Part shown: piece after piece, positions 14,411 to 23,302 of the stretch
Layout: the number at the start of each line of letters is the position of its first letter
How positions within the stretch are numbered: the stretch's first letter is position 1
Source: Bacteroidia bacterium
Lineage (GTDB): Bacteria > Bacteroidota > Bacteroidia > UKL13-3
Assembly (NCBI GenBank): GCA_014376805.1
Contig: JACMQU010000172.1
Location: 1 to 49,184 of the forward strand
Reading direction: 5' to 3'
DNA: 49,184 bases
Translations under genes and position numbers: made by a program
Notes under the pieces: generated by a model
Seen by the model: the letters and a program-made list of their open reading frames with translations, nothing else
Databases searched by the model: none
What the model was told of the DNA's origin: nothing

Positions 14411-16417
14411 ATGAATAAAAGTGTTTTTGCAGGCCTTATTGGCCTTATGTTTAGTGTTCCGGTTTTTGCAAACGATAGCACAAAAATTGTATTAAAAACT
14501 TTGGCTTCTGAGAGCCAACATCCGGTTTTATATCAATTGGTTGGTCAAATCTTAAACTCATACCATTATAAAAAAATAAAAATTGATGATAAATTATCTT
14601 CAGATTTGTTAGATAATTATATTGAAAACCTGGATCCGGGAAAAGTATATTTTCTAAAAGAAGATATTGATAAATTTGAAAAATATCGCAACCAGCTGGA
14701 TGATGATATCCTGAAGGGAGATGTGCAGAAAGCATTTGAGATTTATAACATATACCAGGCTCATCTGGAAGATCGTATTTACTATACACTCGATCTGTTA
14801 AAACAGGATTTTGACTTTACTCAAAATGATTCCTTCGAAGCAAGAAGAGAAAAAACCGAATGGGTTAAGAACTACCGTGAATACGATCAACTGTGGTATA
14901 AAAAAACAAAGAGTGAAGTTTTACAATTAAAAGCCGATGGTAAGGATAAAAAAACCTATACCGATATAATTACCAAAAGATACAGAAATTTATTAAAGCA
15001 ATTAAGTAAAACAAAGAACGAAGATGTGTTCTCTTACTTTGCAAACTCTCTAACAGAAATTGCAGATCCACATTCTAATTATTTATCGCCGCGGGCTGCC
15101 GAAGATTTTAACCAAAGCATGAGTTTAAGTTTAGAAGGAATTGGTGCTACTTTACAAACCGATAATGAATTTACCAAGATCAGAGAAACTATAAAAGGTG
15201 GACCAGCAGAAAAAAGCAAACAACTTTTTGCCAATGATAAAATTATTGCTGTAGGCCAGGGAAAAGAGGGAGAGATGGTAAACATACTTGATTGGAGAAT
15301 TGATGATGTAGTAGCACTAATACGGGGCAAAAAAGGCACATTAGTACGTTTGGAAGTTATCTCACATGATGCCATTAACAAGAAGTCGAAAATAGTTGAA
15401 ATAATCCGTGATAAAATTGTTCTGGAAGATCAAAGCGCTAAAAGCAATATTAAATCTATTGAACGCAATGGCAAAAAAGAAAAAATAGGAACGATCATGC
15501 TTCCGAGTTTTTACCTTGATGTAGCTGCCTTGCAACGGGGCGATGCAAATTATAAAAGCACCACCCGTGATGTAAAAAAACTCATCCTGCAACTCAAAGA
15601 TTCAAATATTACTTCATTAATTATTGACTTGCGTAATAATGGTGGCGGAAGTTTACCTGAAGCTGTAGAACTTACCGGATTATTTATAAAAAAAGGGCCT
15701 GTAGTGCAGGTGCGTGATGCATTTGGAATAACTAAGGGGGAAGAAGATGATAACGAAAGCGTTACGTGGGAAGGCCCTTTGGCCGTATTGGTGAACCGTT
15801 TCAGTGCGTCAGCATCAGAGATTTTTGCCGCTGCAATTCAGGATTACAACCGGGGCGTAATAGTAGGTGAACGTACCTATGGAAAAGGTACTGTTCAAAA
15901 CCTGTTCGACTTAAACCAGTTTGTAATGGTTGACGGTAAAAAACTTGGACAGATAAAAATTACCATTGCTAAATTTTACCGCATTTCAGGTGGTAGTACA
16001 CAGTTTAAAGGGGTAGTTCCTGATATTGAATTTCCGGGTATTTATGATGACAAAGAATACGGAGAAGCAGCAAGCAAATTCGCATTGCCGTATGATGAGA
16101 TAAAACAGATGACTTATAATGAGCAGGGACATACAAAATCTGCGCTGCCGGGTTTAAAAAAGAAACATGAGCAACGAATGAAGAATTCATTAGAGTATAG
16201 CTTCTTATTAGAAGATATTGATGCCATGAAAAAAGCAAAAGCTAAAAATTTTTACACGCTGAATGAAGAAAAATATAAAACAGAAGTTGCCATGGCAGAT
16301 CAACAAAAAAAATTACGTGAAGCAGCAAAAGCAAAATTAAAGGAAGGCAAAACAGGTGAACCAAATCTCATTTTAGATGAAACATATCAAATATTAATGG
16401 ATCTGGAAGGGAAATAA
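14411..16417 (+). CDS. prc: carboxy-terminal (tail-specific) protease, S41 family
   Basis: A 668-aa periplasmic protease; the ATG at 14411 gives a clean signal peptide MNKSVFAGLIGLMFSVPVFA. An N-terminal helical domain (about 30-215, with YIENLDPGKVYFLKEDID) is followed by the DPHSNYLSP motif, a PDZ domain (about 230-330) and the S41 core. The catalytic Ser467 lies in RFSASASEIF, Asp478 and Lys492 in ERTYGKGTVQ, with spacing identical to E. coli Prc. A C-terminal DUF3340-type helical region rich in Lys/Glu closes the protein. It degrades or trims periplasmic proteins from the C terminus. Length and motifs are normal. It stands alone; no operon partner is seen. Confidence 0.95.
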   Translation: MNKSVFAGLIGLMFSVPVFANDSTKIVLKTLASESQHPVLYQLVGQILNSYHYKKIKIDDKLSSDLLDNYIENLDPGKVYFLKEDIDKFEKYRNQLDDDILKGDVQKAFEIYNIYQAHLEDRIYYTLDLLKQDFDFTQNDSFEARREKTEWVKNYREYDQLWYKKTKSEVLQLKADGKDKKTYTDIITKRYRNLLKQLSKTKNEDVFSYFANSLTEIADPHSNYLSPRAAEDFNQSMSLSLEGIGATLQTDNEFTKIRETIKGGPAEKSKQLFANDKIIAVGQGKEGEMVNILDWRIDDVVALIRGKKGTLVRLEVISHDAINKKSKIVEIIRDKIVLEDQSAKSNIKSIERNGKKEKIGTIMLPSFYLDVAALQRGDANYKSTTRDVKKLILQLKDSNITSLIIDLRNNGGGSLPEAVELTGLFIKKGPVVQVRDAFGITKGEEDDNESVTWEGPLAVLVNRFSASASEIFAAAIQDYNRGVIVGERTYGKGTVQNLFDLNQFVMVDGKKLGQIKITIAKFYRISGGSTQFKGVVPDIEFPGIYDDKEYGEAASKFALPYDEIKQMTYNEQGHTKSALPGLKKKHEQRMKNSLEYSFLLEDIDAMKKAKAKNFYTLNEEKYKTEVAMADQQKKLREAAKAKLKEGKTGEPNLILDETYQILMDLEGK

Positions 16418-16590
16418 TTTGATTTTCCAGGGTGATCCGGTTAACACTGCATTATGAAATAAATCGCCTGGTGAAGCCGGTAAAATAAACATCAGCGCCA
16501 GCACTAATGAATTAGTTAAGGATAAATGCAATTGTGCACACCGGGTTAAAATACAAGCCAGTAATAAAGGAGGATTGATATTAACAACAA

Positions 16591-16783
16591 CCATCCAAAA
16601 ACAAAAATTGCATAGCGATGAAATATTGGTAACCAATGAAATATTGGATCAAAAAAACCATCCAAAAACAACAACCGCGTAGCGATGAAATATTGGTAGA
16701 ATTTGTTTTTGCAAAGTTGCATGCCTACGGCATTCAATTATGGGATTAAATGTTTTTTTCTACCCATTTCGTGCCTATGGCAC
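16591..16783. repeat. REP-like cluster: two 41-bp direct repeats and two short palindromes
   Basis: The gene-free stretch 16418-16896 holds two 41-bp copies (from 16591 and from 16658) of a unit beginning CCATCCAAAAACA and ending TAGCGATGAAATATTGGTA. They are followed by the palindromes ATGCC-TAC-GGCAT (16721-16733) and GTGCC-TAT-GGCAC (16771-16783). The last, preceded by TACCCATTTC, looks like a diverged unit in reverse orientation. I recall TAGCGATGAAATATTGGTAGAA and GTGCCTACGGCAC strings as dispersed repeats in many Bacteroidota genomes. No coding sequence is credible here. Confidence 0.7.
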
Positions 16784-16896
16784 TATACCAAAAGTTTAAT
16801 GAATTAATGGAACCTAATGATAAGTTAATATGCACTCATAAATTCCATTTAACTCATTCTGATAAACAAATTAAGAAGATGCTCCTTTGGTTCAGC

Positions 16897-17286
16897 TTAC
16901 TTAGTTGTTTCAATTAGCACATCAGCAATGCCCACAGCTTTGGTAATACCCAGTTGCAAGGCTGCTGCTTTTGAAAGGTCTAAAATATGTGCTTTTACAC
17001 CCGGACCCCGGTCGTTTACACGTACTATAACAATTTTCCCGTTTTGCTTATTGGTAACTTTTAACATTGTTTGGAAAGGCAGCGTGCGGTGTGCAGCCGT
17101 TAATAGTTTTGGATCATACATTTCGCCGCTGGCAGTTTTGTTATTTTTCAATTTATTGCTATAAAAACTAGCCTTGCCTTCTTGTTTGAAAGTGCCCGAT
17201 TTTGGTAAAGGTTTACCTTCATGTTTAATCTTTTGAGCAGACAACATAAATGGGATCATCAAACAAAATAAAAAAGCATATTTCAT
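16897..17286 (-). CDS. rlpA: RlpA-like septal ring lytic transglycosylase family protein
   Basis: A 129-aa exported protein with a signal peptide (MKYAFLFCLMIPFMLSAQ). It then consists of one double-psi beta-barrel domain: GKASFYSNKLKNNKTASGE (about 37-55), LTAAHRTLPFQTMLKVTN, V-N-D92-R-G-P and ILD103LSKAAALQLGI. These are the hallmarks of RlpA; catalytic members cleave glycan strands lacking stem peptides. There is no SPOR domain, so septal targeting is not evident. Many Bacteroidota RlpA proteins are short like this one. On the minus strand CGAAAATA in the plus sequence (17311-17318) reads TATTTTCG, a plausible -7 box 25 nt before the start. Confidence 0.88.
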   Translation of the reverse strand: MKYAFLFCLMIPFMLSAQKIKHEGKPLPKSGTFKQEGKASFYSNKLKNNKTASGEMYDPKLLTAAHRTLPFQTMLKVTNKQNGKIVIVRVNDRGPGVKAHILDLSKAAALQLGITKAVGIADVLIETTK

Positions 17287-17310
17287 AATTATTTTTTGTA
17301 TTATCTTTAA

Positions 17311-17318
17311 CGAAAATA
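17311..17318 (-). promoter_or_regulatory. possible -7 box of the rlpA-like gene
   Basis: TATTTTCG on the minus strand is one mismatch from TAnnTTTG. No TTG at the expected spacing is evident, so the call is weak. Confidence 0.4.
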
Positions 17319-17348
17319 TGGTTTTTTTACTATATTAATTATTATGCG

Positions 17349-18620
17349 ATGAGTATTTTACAAAAACCACTGGCAGAACGCGTACGGCCGCAAAAGCTAA
17401 CAGATATGATCGGGCAGCAACACCTGGTTGGTCCTAATGCACCTTTAACAAAAGCCATTTTAAATAAGAACATCCCCAGTATCATTTTTTGGGGGCCACC
17501 GGGAGTAGGCAAAACAACCCTTGCAAAGATTATTGGCAATGAACTTGGACTTCACTTTTATTACCTGAGTGCCATTAATGCGGGTGTTGCCGAAGTGCGC
17601 AAGGTTATTGAAGAAGCAAAAAAAATCGGTAAAGTATTGTTATTTCTCGACGAAATTCACCGTTTCAGTAAAAGCCAGCAGGATGCTTTACTAGGTGCTG
17701 TTGAGAATGGAACTATCGTATTGATAGGCGCCACCACAGAGAACCCCGGCTTTGAAGTAAATAATGCATTGTTGAGCCGATCGCAAGTATATATTTTAAA
17801 CGAACTCAGCAAAGATGAACTGCAACTACTTTTGGATAAGGCGATAGAAAAAGATGAATGGCTAAACAAAAAAAACATCATACTCGAACAAACAGAGGTG
17901 CTGTTTCTGCATAGCGATGGCGATGGCAGAAAATTACTGAACCTGCTTGAATTAATCGTTAACCAGTTTGATGAAAACGAACCGGTAGTGATCAATAATA
18001 AAAACGTAGGTGAGATCCTTCAAAAGAAAACAGCCCTATATGATAAGGGTGGTGAAGAGCACTATAACGTAATTTCAGCTTTCATAAAATCTATAAGAGG
18101 TAGCGACCCTAATGGAGCCGTTTACTGGCTTGCACGTATGTTGGCAGGAGGAGAGCAAATAGAATTTATTGCCCGGCGGATGCTAATTCTGGCTAGTGAA
18201 GACATTGGTAATGCTAACCCGAATGCATTGCTTATGGCCACTAATTGTTTTGAAGCAATACGTATGATAGGCATGCCAGAAAGCAGAATTATTTTATCGC
18301 AGTGTGCCATCTACCTTGCCACTTCTGTTAAAAGTAATGCCTCTTATATGGCAATTAATGAAGCCATAGCATTGGTTCAAAAAACAGGCAATCTACCCAT
18401 ACCTTTACACCTACGTAACGCCCCCACTAAACTAATGAAGGAACTGAATTATGGAAAAGAATATGCTTACGCCCATAGCTATGAAAATAATTTTGTTGAA
18501 CTCGAATTTCTTCCTGAAAACATTAAAGGCAAAAAATTTTTCGACCCTGGTAATAACCCAAGAGAAAATGAACAACGACAGTTTCTTAAACAACGCTGGA
18601 AAGAGAAATATGGGTATTAA
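17349..18620 (+). CDS. rarA: replication-associated recombination protein A (MgsA/RarA AAA+ ATPase)
   Basis: A 423-aa AAA+ ATPase. The start [20 protein letters not shown] is the usual RarA opening (PLA.R.RP..L.D..GQ.HL). Walker [10 protein letters not shown] lies at 49-57, Walker [11 protein letters not shown] at about 97-106 and sensor 1 LIGATTENP after it. The C-terminal tetramerisation part has [42 protein letters not shown] and [13 protein letters not shown]. RarA acts at stalled replication forks and unwinds duplex ends. The motifs are intact and the length is normal. It is divergent from the rlpA-like gene, with only 62 bp between them. Confidence 0.96.
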   Translation: MSILQKPLAERVRPQKLTDMIGQQHLVGPNAPLTKAILNKNIPSIIFWGPPGVGKTTLAKIIGNELGLHFYYLSAINAGVAEVRKVIEEAKKIGKVLLFLDEIHRFSKSQQDALLGAVENGTIVLIGATTENPGFEVNNALLSRSQVYILNELSKDELQLLLDKAIEKDEWLNKKNIILEQTEVLFLHSDGDGRKLLNLLELIVNQFDENEPVVINNKNVGEILQKKTALYDKGGEEHYNVISAFIKSIRGSDPNGAVYWLARMLAGGEQIEFIARRMLILASEDIGNANPNALLMATNCFEAIRMIGMPESRIILSQCAIYLATSVKSNASYMAINEAIALVQKTGNLPIPLHLRNAPTKLMKELNYGKEYAYAHSYENNFVELEFLPENIKGKKFFDPGNNPRENEQRQFLKQRWKEKYGY

Positions 18621-18703
18621 ATAAGCAGGCGTTAATTGTGCCAAATTATATTTGAACACTACAGGCTTTGAACCATTTTAGTATCTTCGAAAAAAATAAC
18701 TGT

Positions 18704-19000
18704 ATGGAATTTAAAACAACAATTGGACAATTTAGAGCAATAGCTATTCTGGAAGGTATTTCATTTTTGATATTAATATTTATTGGTATGCCATTGAAGT
18801 ATATGGCTGGGTTGCCTTTGTTTGTAAAATATATGGGCTGGGCACATGGCATATTATTTATTTCGTATTTATTTTTACTGATCAGAGTAAAGGTAGAATA
18901 CAACTGGAGCCTCTTGCAATGTGCGGGAGCAATTTTAGCCTCCCTCCTCCCCTTTGGGCCATTTGTTATGGAAAGCAGGTTAAGAAAAACACAACCATAA
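18704..19000 (+). CDS. DUF3817 family membrane protein
   Basis: A protein of 98 aa from the ATG at 18704; an in-frame ATG at 18668 would add an unrelated hydrophilic leader and lies upstream of the likely promoter. Three membrane segments are seen: RAIAILEGISFLILIFIGMP, WAHGILFISYLFLLIRV and LLQCAGAILASLLPFGPFV. The GxxEGxSFLxLxxIxMPLKY, G..HG.LF and lasllPFGpF..E patterns are those of DUF3817, a small membrane family of unknown function. TATCTTCG at 18682-18689 is one mismatch from the -7 consensus and would give a 10-nt leader. Confidence 0.85.
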   Translation: MEFKTTIGQFRAIAILEGISFLILIFIGMPLKYMAGLPLFVKYMGWAHGILFISYLFLLIRVKVEYNWSLLQCAGAILASLLPFGPFVMESRLRKTQP

Positions 19001-19253
19001 TCCGATTCCTCATGCAACTTTTCGATGTTTAATTTATTAAAAACTTATCAGATTTAGTCGTCCTTTTTTCTACCTTTCGGGTATAAGTTAAAAGATTGAT
19101 ATGCCCTTGGCAAAGCATTCCCGTTTTTTAAATATTCCGGTTTTTATTCCTGAACATTCATAGAATATTCAGGTAGTGGTTCACTCATTACTCCGCTATC
19201 ATCCATTCCAAGGTTTGTGCAATTGATGTTCTTCTGTATAATTAATTATTAAA

Positions 19254-19769
19254 ATGATACTTTTTATAGTAATTTTGATAATTACACTACTCGATATAAT
19301 GGTTGCTGCTAAAAACGAAAATGAACTTAAAAATTTATTGGAAAACAAGTTTGGTTTGGCACCACTTACAGGCATAAAATTTGCACATGAAAAATATAAA
19401 GTTGAAAGCACTATCACCTTTCAGCTTCCGCACAACGATTTAATTTACCTATTTGAAGTAGACTCTTACAATACCCCTAAAGTATTGTTTGGCGAATATG
19501 TTTTACTCAATAATTATTTAACAGATTATAGCAGGTATATGTTTATCGCCATACAATATGCCAAAGCCTTTAATACAGACCGTACAGCCAATCACCTTAA
19601 TTTTGCGAGGAAAAAATTAGGATGTAAAATTCCTTTTAAAGTATTTGACGGATTAAGTATAATGGCACTTGCCTTACAATCGAATTCGTTAAATATTTTT
19701 TTCAAGAAATTACATCAAGAAAAGCTTCAATACAAATTGGAAAAAAAATTTTCATCGGAACATTTATAA
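19254..19769 (+). CDS. uncharacterised protein, possible nuclease-like E-x-D...K core
   Basis: A 171-aa frame. The first 15 residues (MILFIVILIITLLDI) are hydrophobic; an internal ATG at 19299 (MVAAKNENELKNLL) is the alternative start and would leave a soluble 156-aa protein. The middle reads YKVESTITFQLPHND followed by YLFEVDSYNTPKVLFGEYVLLN. The glutamate in VES, the E-V-D and the following lysine are spaced in a way that recalls the PD-(D/E)xK nuclease core, but this is weak. The C-terminal half is helical and Lys-rich. I do not recognise the family. No neighbours on the same strand give a hint. Confidence 0.55.
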   Translation: MILFIVILIITLLDIMVAAKNENELKNLLENKFGLAPLTGIKFAHEKYKVESTITFQLPHNDLIYLFEVDSYNTPKVLFGEYVLLNNYLTDYSRYMFIAIQYAKAFNTDRTANHLNFARKKLGCKIPFKVFDGLSIMALALQSNSLNIFFKKLHQEKLQYKLEKKFSSEHL

Positions 19770-20109
19770 TGAAAACAATTTGTTGTGTTAAATTTTACAG
19801 AACCTTACTTATTCATTTTAAAAACTTCACGCAACAATATTTTACTAACTGATAGTTATCAGATAAAATTAGTAATAGTACTATTCTTAATATCATTTTG
19901 ACAACTTAATTATCAAAATACACTATTGAACTGTTAAATAACACATGAATAGGAAAAAAACCTTAGTAAGTAAACATTTTAGGGGTATTGAACACCAGAA
20001 GTATGGGTGTTAAATTTTATCACCTGTGTTGCCTTAACCAACCTGTTACTTATTTTTAAAATCAGGTTGCTATAAATTTTGTAAAACTGTTAATCCAATA
20101 CCTTGCTAT
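19770..20109. other. gene-free spacer with palindromes
   Basis: No gene is seen. CTGATA-GT-TATCAG (19849-19862) is flanked by TTACTAA on the left and TTAGTAA on the right, and a perfect 12-bp palindrome AATAGTACTATT (19874-19885) follows. There is no T tract, so it is not an obvious terminator; it could be a protein-binding site. Confidence 0.4.
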
Positions 20110-20946
20110 CTAATTTTTACATTTTAAATAAGTCAGCACAGCCGTATGCAGTTTGTCATAATCAAGCGGAGTAGTGAAAGTATATTTTTCCAGCGTTTCA
20201 TTTATATTCTGAGCACCGTTAGTGGCATACACCACTTTTGTTAATATATAATCAGGATCATTGCTTTTTATTTTCCTAAACTTAAGTACTTCAAGGGCAT
20301 AGAGTAATTTTTCTTCACCTGCTGCTGTTCTCACATTTACAAAGTATATGTATGGAGCTATCTCAGCATCAGTTTTCATTCCACTTTTATCCTTTGCGGC
20401 ATAAAATTCTGATCCTGTAATATATTTGCTGTTGCATTCAAAAATTTCAAAATAGTAGCTTCTGCGTAGGGGATTAATTAATTGTTTGCTTTTGTATATT
20501 TCATATAATTTTTCTTGAAATGGTTTAGCCTTTTCCCGCTGCCCTAATCCAGAATAAGCTATAATTATATTTTCATAAACTGCCTCGGTTTGCATCTTAA
20601 AACCCGCACCTAAAAATTCTTTGTCGGTGTGTAAAATTTTGAGAAATTCATTTGACAAATCTATGATTTTACGCCATTCAAAATTCCATTTTGGAACTGC
20701 CATTGAATAATATATCGAAGTAGCATACCCCGGTGCAATCTCTGCATATAACTGATTTTTGCGATCCACTTGCTGATGGAGTGTTTTAAAAAGTTTTAAG
20801 GCATTAACATAATCCTTCCTGGCCAAACAGGCATTTGCTTCCTTTACTTTAGTTATAATTGCTGATTGCTTAACTGTTAAAGCCGGGGCTGTAAAAAACA
20901 ATAGCAACAGTAAAATTAATTTGCTCATTTTATTATTAAATTTCAA
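20110..20946 (-). CDS. secreted TPR-like protein of unknown function
   Basis: A 278-aa protein with a signal peptide (MSKLILLLLLFFTAPALT; a second ATG six codons in is the better start). The mature part is mostly helical: KVKEANACLARKDYVNALKLFKTLHQQ (about 34-60) looks like a TPR helix pair, and AYSGLGQREKAKPFQEKLYEIYK (about 130-152) like another. The C-terminal third has IYFVNVRTAAGEEKLLYALEVLKF and no recognisable motif. It stands alone; the START-domain gene lies 88 nt upstream on the same strand and may be co-transcribed. Function unknown. Confidence 0.7.
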   Translation of the reverse strand: MKFNNKMSKLILLLLLFFTAPALTVKQSAIITKVKEANACLARKDYVNALKLFKTLHQQVDRKNQLYAEIAPGYATSIYYSMAVPKWNFEWRKIIDLSNEFLKILHTDKEFLGAGFKMQTEAVYENIIIAYSGLGQREKAKPFQEKLYEIYKSKQLINPLRRSYYFEIFECNSKYITGSEFYAAKDKSGMKTDAEIAPYIYFVNVRTAAGEEKLLYALEVLKFRKIKSNDPDYILTKVVYATNGAQNINETLEKYTFTTPLDYDKLHTAVLTYLKCKN

Positions 20947-21034
20947 TCCACAATAGTATCCTAATTAACATACATGGGTAAGCCCGGAATTGTAACTGTA
21001 AGGACTTCTTGTCTTATCCATTTTTTACTAAAAT

Positions 21035-21706
21035 TCACTCACCCCATTCCTTCACAAATGGATAAGAAGCGCCTCTATATTTTGGTTCAGGAACTCTTAG
21101 TTTAAGATTGATTAGACTTTGAAAAGGACCATCGGTAATGAACATATTGGTTAGCCATGCGGGTAACTCTCCACCGGGGTCAAAAATTAGCACGTATTCT
21201 AACTGTATTAAATTAGGTCCAATCGGCGTTAATGTCCAAACGGTATTTGATTTAGGCAAACGGGTAAAACCCTCTTTTTTGGGAATATATCCGGGTAAGC
21301 CTTGAGCTGTTATTTTTAACTCCAGCGTATGTTTATTCTGAGTAATCAGGAACCTCGAAATTGCATCCCTGTCTTCCATTGGCCAGGGTGCATCTATTAC
21401 ATGATAATAGCACATATCAGAATCGCCCACAGATTTAAGTAGTCGGGCTTCACTGCATTTATAAACCCAGTAAGTATAAGATTCAAAATCGTTGATGATG
21501 GCAACCACTGTGCTTAAAGAAGAATTTAAAAGCATCCGGGCTTTTATCTCTTTTAATTCTGATCCTGTTGTTGTTCGGGTATAAATTTTTAGTCCCTGGT
21601 CATCTCTTACCAATTGCCAAGGGCCAGGTTCCTGGGCACGCAGGGAAATTACCCATAAAATAAGGCTGAAAAAGAACACACATTTCTTTTTATCAACGGT
21701 AATCAT
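21035..21706 (-). CDS. secreted START/lipid-transfer-like domain protein
   Basis: From the ATG at 21704-21706 the protein has 223 residues and a clean signal peptide (MITVDKKKCVFFFSLILWVISLRAQ); an ATG at 21763 would add 19 residues before it and is less likely. The mature part is a START-like domain: WQLVRDDQGLKIYTRTTTGS, then LNSSLSTVVAIINDFESYTYWVY, then YYHVIDAPWPMEDRDAISRF and VWTLTPIGPNLIQLEYV, ending in a C-terminal helix. The W.P..DRD motif is typical of bacterial START proteins, which bind hydrophobic ligands in a cavity. The ligand is unknown. It should be periplasmic. Confidence 0.85.
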   Translation of the reverse strand: MITVDKKKCVFFFSLILWVISLRAQEPGPWQLVRDDQGLKIYTRTTTGSELKEIKARMLLNSSLSTVVAIINDFESYTYWVYKCSEARLLKSVGDSDMCYYHVIDAPWPMEDRDAISRFLITQNKHTLELKITAQGLPGYIPKKEGFTRLPKSNTVWTLTPIGPNLIQLEYVLIFDPGGELPAWLTNMFITDGPFQSLINLKLRVPEPKYRGASYPFVKEWGE

Positions 21707-22128
21707 TCCACTATGATAAGGTGTTTTGATGACAAAAAAAAGTGTGCAATTATTAATTGGCAAACCATCCTTGGTTACTTTAAGCGTTATAACAGGCGAT
21801 TACAGAGCTGGAAACCTGAAAGATCATCTCCCCTATTAAATCTGAAATATATTTTCTTTAAATACCCGGAAAGCCGTAAGATGAACTTTGCTGAAGTAAA
21901 TTTGCGCAGTGGTATTAAAGGTTTAAATACACCATTCTATAAACAAGCTATGTGCAAAAAAAGGTTAATATTTAACAAAGTAACAGGTGACACAAGCTAT
22001 GTTAAAAAAACTGAAAAGCTCAAATGAATTATAGAGATTGAAATTTAATTATACACTTAGCCAACTAAATAAATTTTTCATTTTTACCAACATAACAAAA
22101 CCAAAAACACAAACTTTTTGTCAGCAAC
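21707..22128. other. spacer between START-domain gene and efp
   Basis: The only open frame is a plus-strand 104-codon ORF at 21713-22027 with no recognisable motif and a composition close to translated AT-rich DNA. I do not accept it as a gene. No terminator or clear promoter is visible. Confidence 0.4.
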
Positions 22129-22689
22129 TTATTTTACCCTTTCTACATAATCACCAGTACGGGTATCCACTTTTACTTTATCGCCTTCATTCACAAAAAG
22201 TGGAACCATTACTTCCGCACCATTATCTAATGTGGCCGGTTTTAGGGTATTGGTAGCAGTATCCCCTTTTACTCCGGGTTCTGTATAGGATATATTTAAA
22301 ATAACAAAGGTTGGGGCTTCTGCACTTAAGGCTGTATCACCATCAAATGAAACTTTTACGATCATCTCTTCTTTCAGAAATTTTAAAGCCGGACCAATTA
22401 AAACCTGGTCAACATATACCTGATCAAATGTTTCCGGATCCATTAATACCAGGTTAGTTCCATCCTTATACAGGTATTGCATTTCTTTAAACTCCACACG
22501 TATCATCTCTACACTTTCGCCTGCACGAAAACGATGTTCGAGTTGTTTACCACTTTTTACATTGCGCAATACAACTTGATAAAAGGCACGCAAATTACCC
22601 GGGGTGCGATGCACATATTCCAGCACTTGAAATAATTCGTTATTAATTTTAATAAAACATCCTTTAAACAGATCTCCGGTATTTGCCAT
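22129..22689 (-). CDS. efp: translation elongation factor P, variant loop
   Basis: A 186-aa protein with the three-domain EF-P plan: N-terminal KOW-like domain (MANTGDLFKGCFIKINNELFQV), OB domain (about 65-130) and C-terminal OB domain with the EF-P signature YTEPGVKGDTATNTLKPATL and the ending VDTRTGDYVERVK. EF-P binds between the P and E sites and helps form peptide bonds at polyproline stretches. The tip of the first domain reads H-R-T-P-G31-N32-L-R34-A-F, where E. coli has P-G-K34-G-Q-A-F: the lysine that is normally modified is an asparagine. TATTTTCG (22712-22719 on the minus strand) lies 22 nt upstream as a -7 box. Confidence 0.96.
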   Translation of the reverse strand: MANTGDLFKGCFIKINNELFQVLEYVHRTPGNLRAFYQVVLRNVKSGKQLEHRFRAGESVEMIRVEFKEMQYLYKDGTNLVLMDPETFDQVYVDQVLIGPALKFLKEEMIVKVSFDGDTALSAEAPTFVILNISYTEPGVKGDTATNTLKPATLDNGAEVMVPLFVNEGDKVKVDTRTGDYVERVK

Positions 22690-22711
22690 TTGATTTTAAT
22701 AGTTGAGGCAG

Positions 22712-22719
22712 CGAAAATA
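22712..22719 (-). promoter_or_regulatory. -7 box of efp
   Basis: TATTTTCG followed by CTGCC on the minus strand is one mismatch from TAnnTTTG and lies 22 nt upstream of the start codon. No TTG is found at the usual spacing. Confidence 0.5.
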
Positions 22720-22898
22720 AGAATTTAGGTGAATTTACCTGCTACACTTTTTTTTTAAACAAACAATTCAGCAGCTTGTTAATAAAATCAGTTTATATAA
22801 AAGCACAATTTAAAGAACCAGATCCGGAAGTAAAACCCGTTATAAAAAAATGGAGGATCTAAAATAGCTTAACTTAATTTTGATGCTATTTTTTCAAG

Positions 22899-23159
22899 AT
22901 GATCCAACCAAAAAATAAATTACTCAATGGTGTGGCTTTAGAAAGCACAATTCGATGTTTGCAAAAAAGTTAAAAATTACTATTAAGCAGTGATCCGGTA
23001 TTTGCCAGATTACCCACATGCAAACTAAAACTTTATATACTTGCTATCCATCCTGAACTTTGGGATAAACGCAAAGAATTACTGAACAAATTTCTTAAAA
23101 ATACACCTTCAAAAAATCGGGTGTGTACTTCCCTTTGGTTTAATGGAATAACGAAATAA
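22899..23159 (+). pseudogene. degenerate small ORF, possibly a VF530/DUF2132-like remnant
   Basis: The 613-bp gap 22690-23302 has no intact gene. A plus-strand frame from ATG 22899 reads MIQPKNKLLNGVALESTIRC and stops at TAA 22971-22973, then continues in the same frame for 61 codons through AIHPELWDKRKELLNKFLKN to TAA at 23157. The opening resembles the QP.NPLHG.TLE. start of VF530-type DNA-binding proteins and KFLKNTPSKNRV resembles their KFLRKTPWAR.KV end. The middle does not match well, so this is only a candidate remnant. Confidence 0.25.
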
Positions 23160-23302
23160 AAGATTTTATCAGGCAATTAAACAGGATCTGAAATGTAAAC
23201 TTGTGTGTAAATTTAGTGCGGGATAAATGAGTTGAAAAGAACGTAGAAAGGTGCCGGGAATCTATGCAGAAAATAGGCAGAGACCTTGCATTGAAACCAC
23301 AT

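Noticed and set aside
16394-16737. Minus-strand ORFs of 63-80 codons over the repeat cluster
   Set aside because: They only translate the REP-like units and have no family-like features.
21713-22027. Plus-strand ORF of 104 codons between the START-domain gene and efp
   Set aside because: No recognisable motif, composition like translated AT-rich DNA, no promoter or ribosome-binding site, and its start overlaps the possible 5' end of the START gene.
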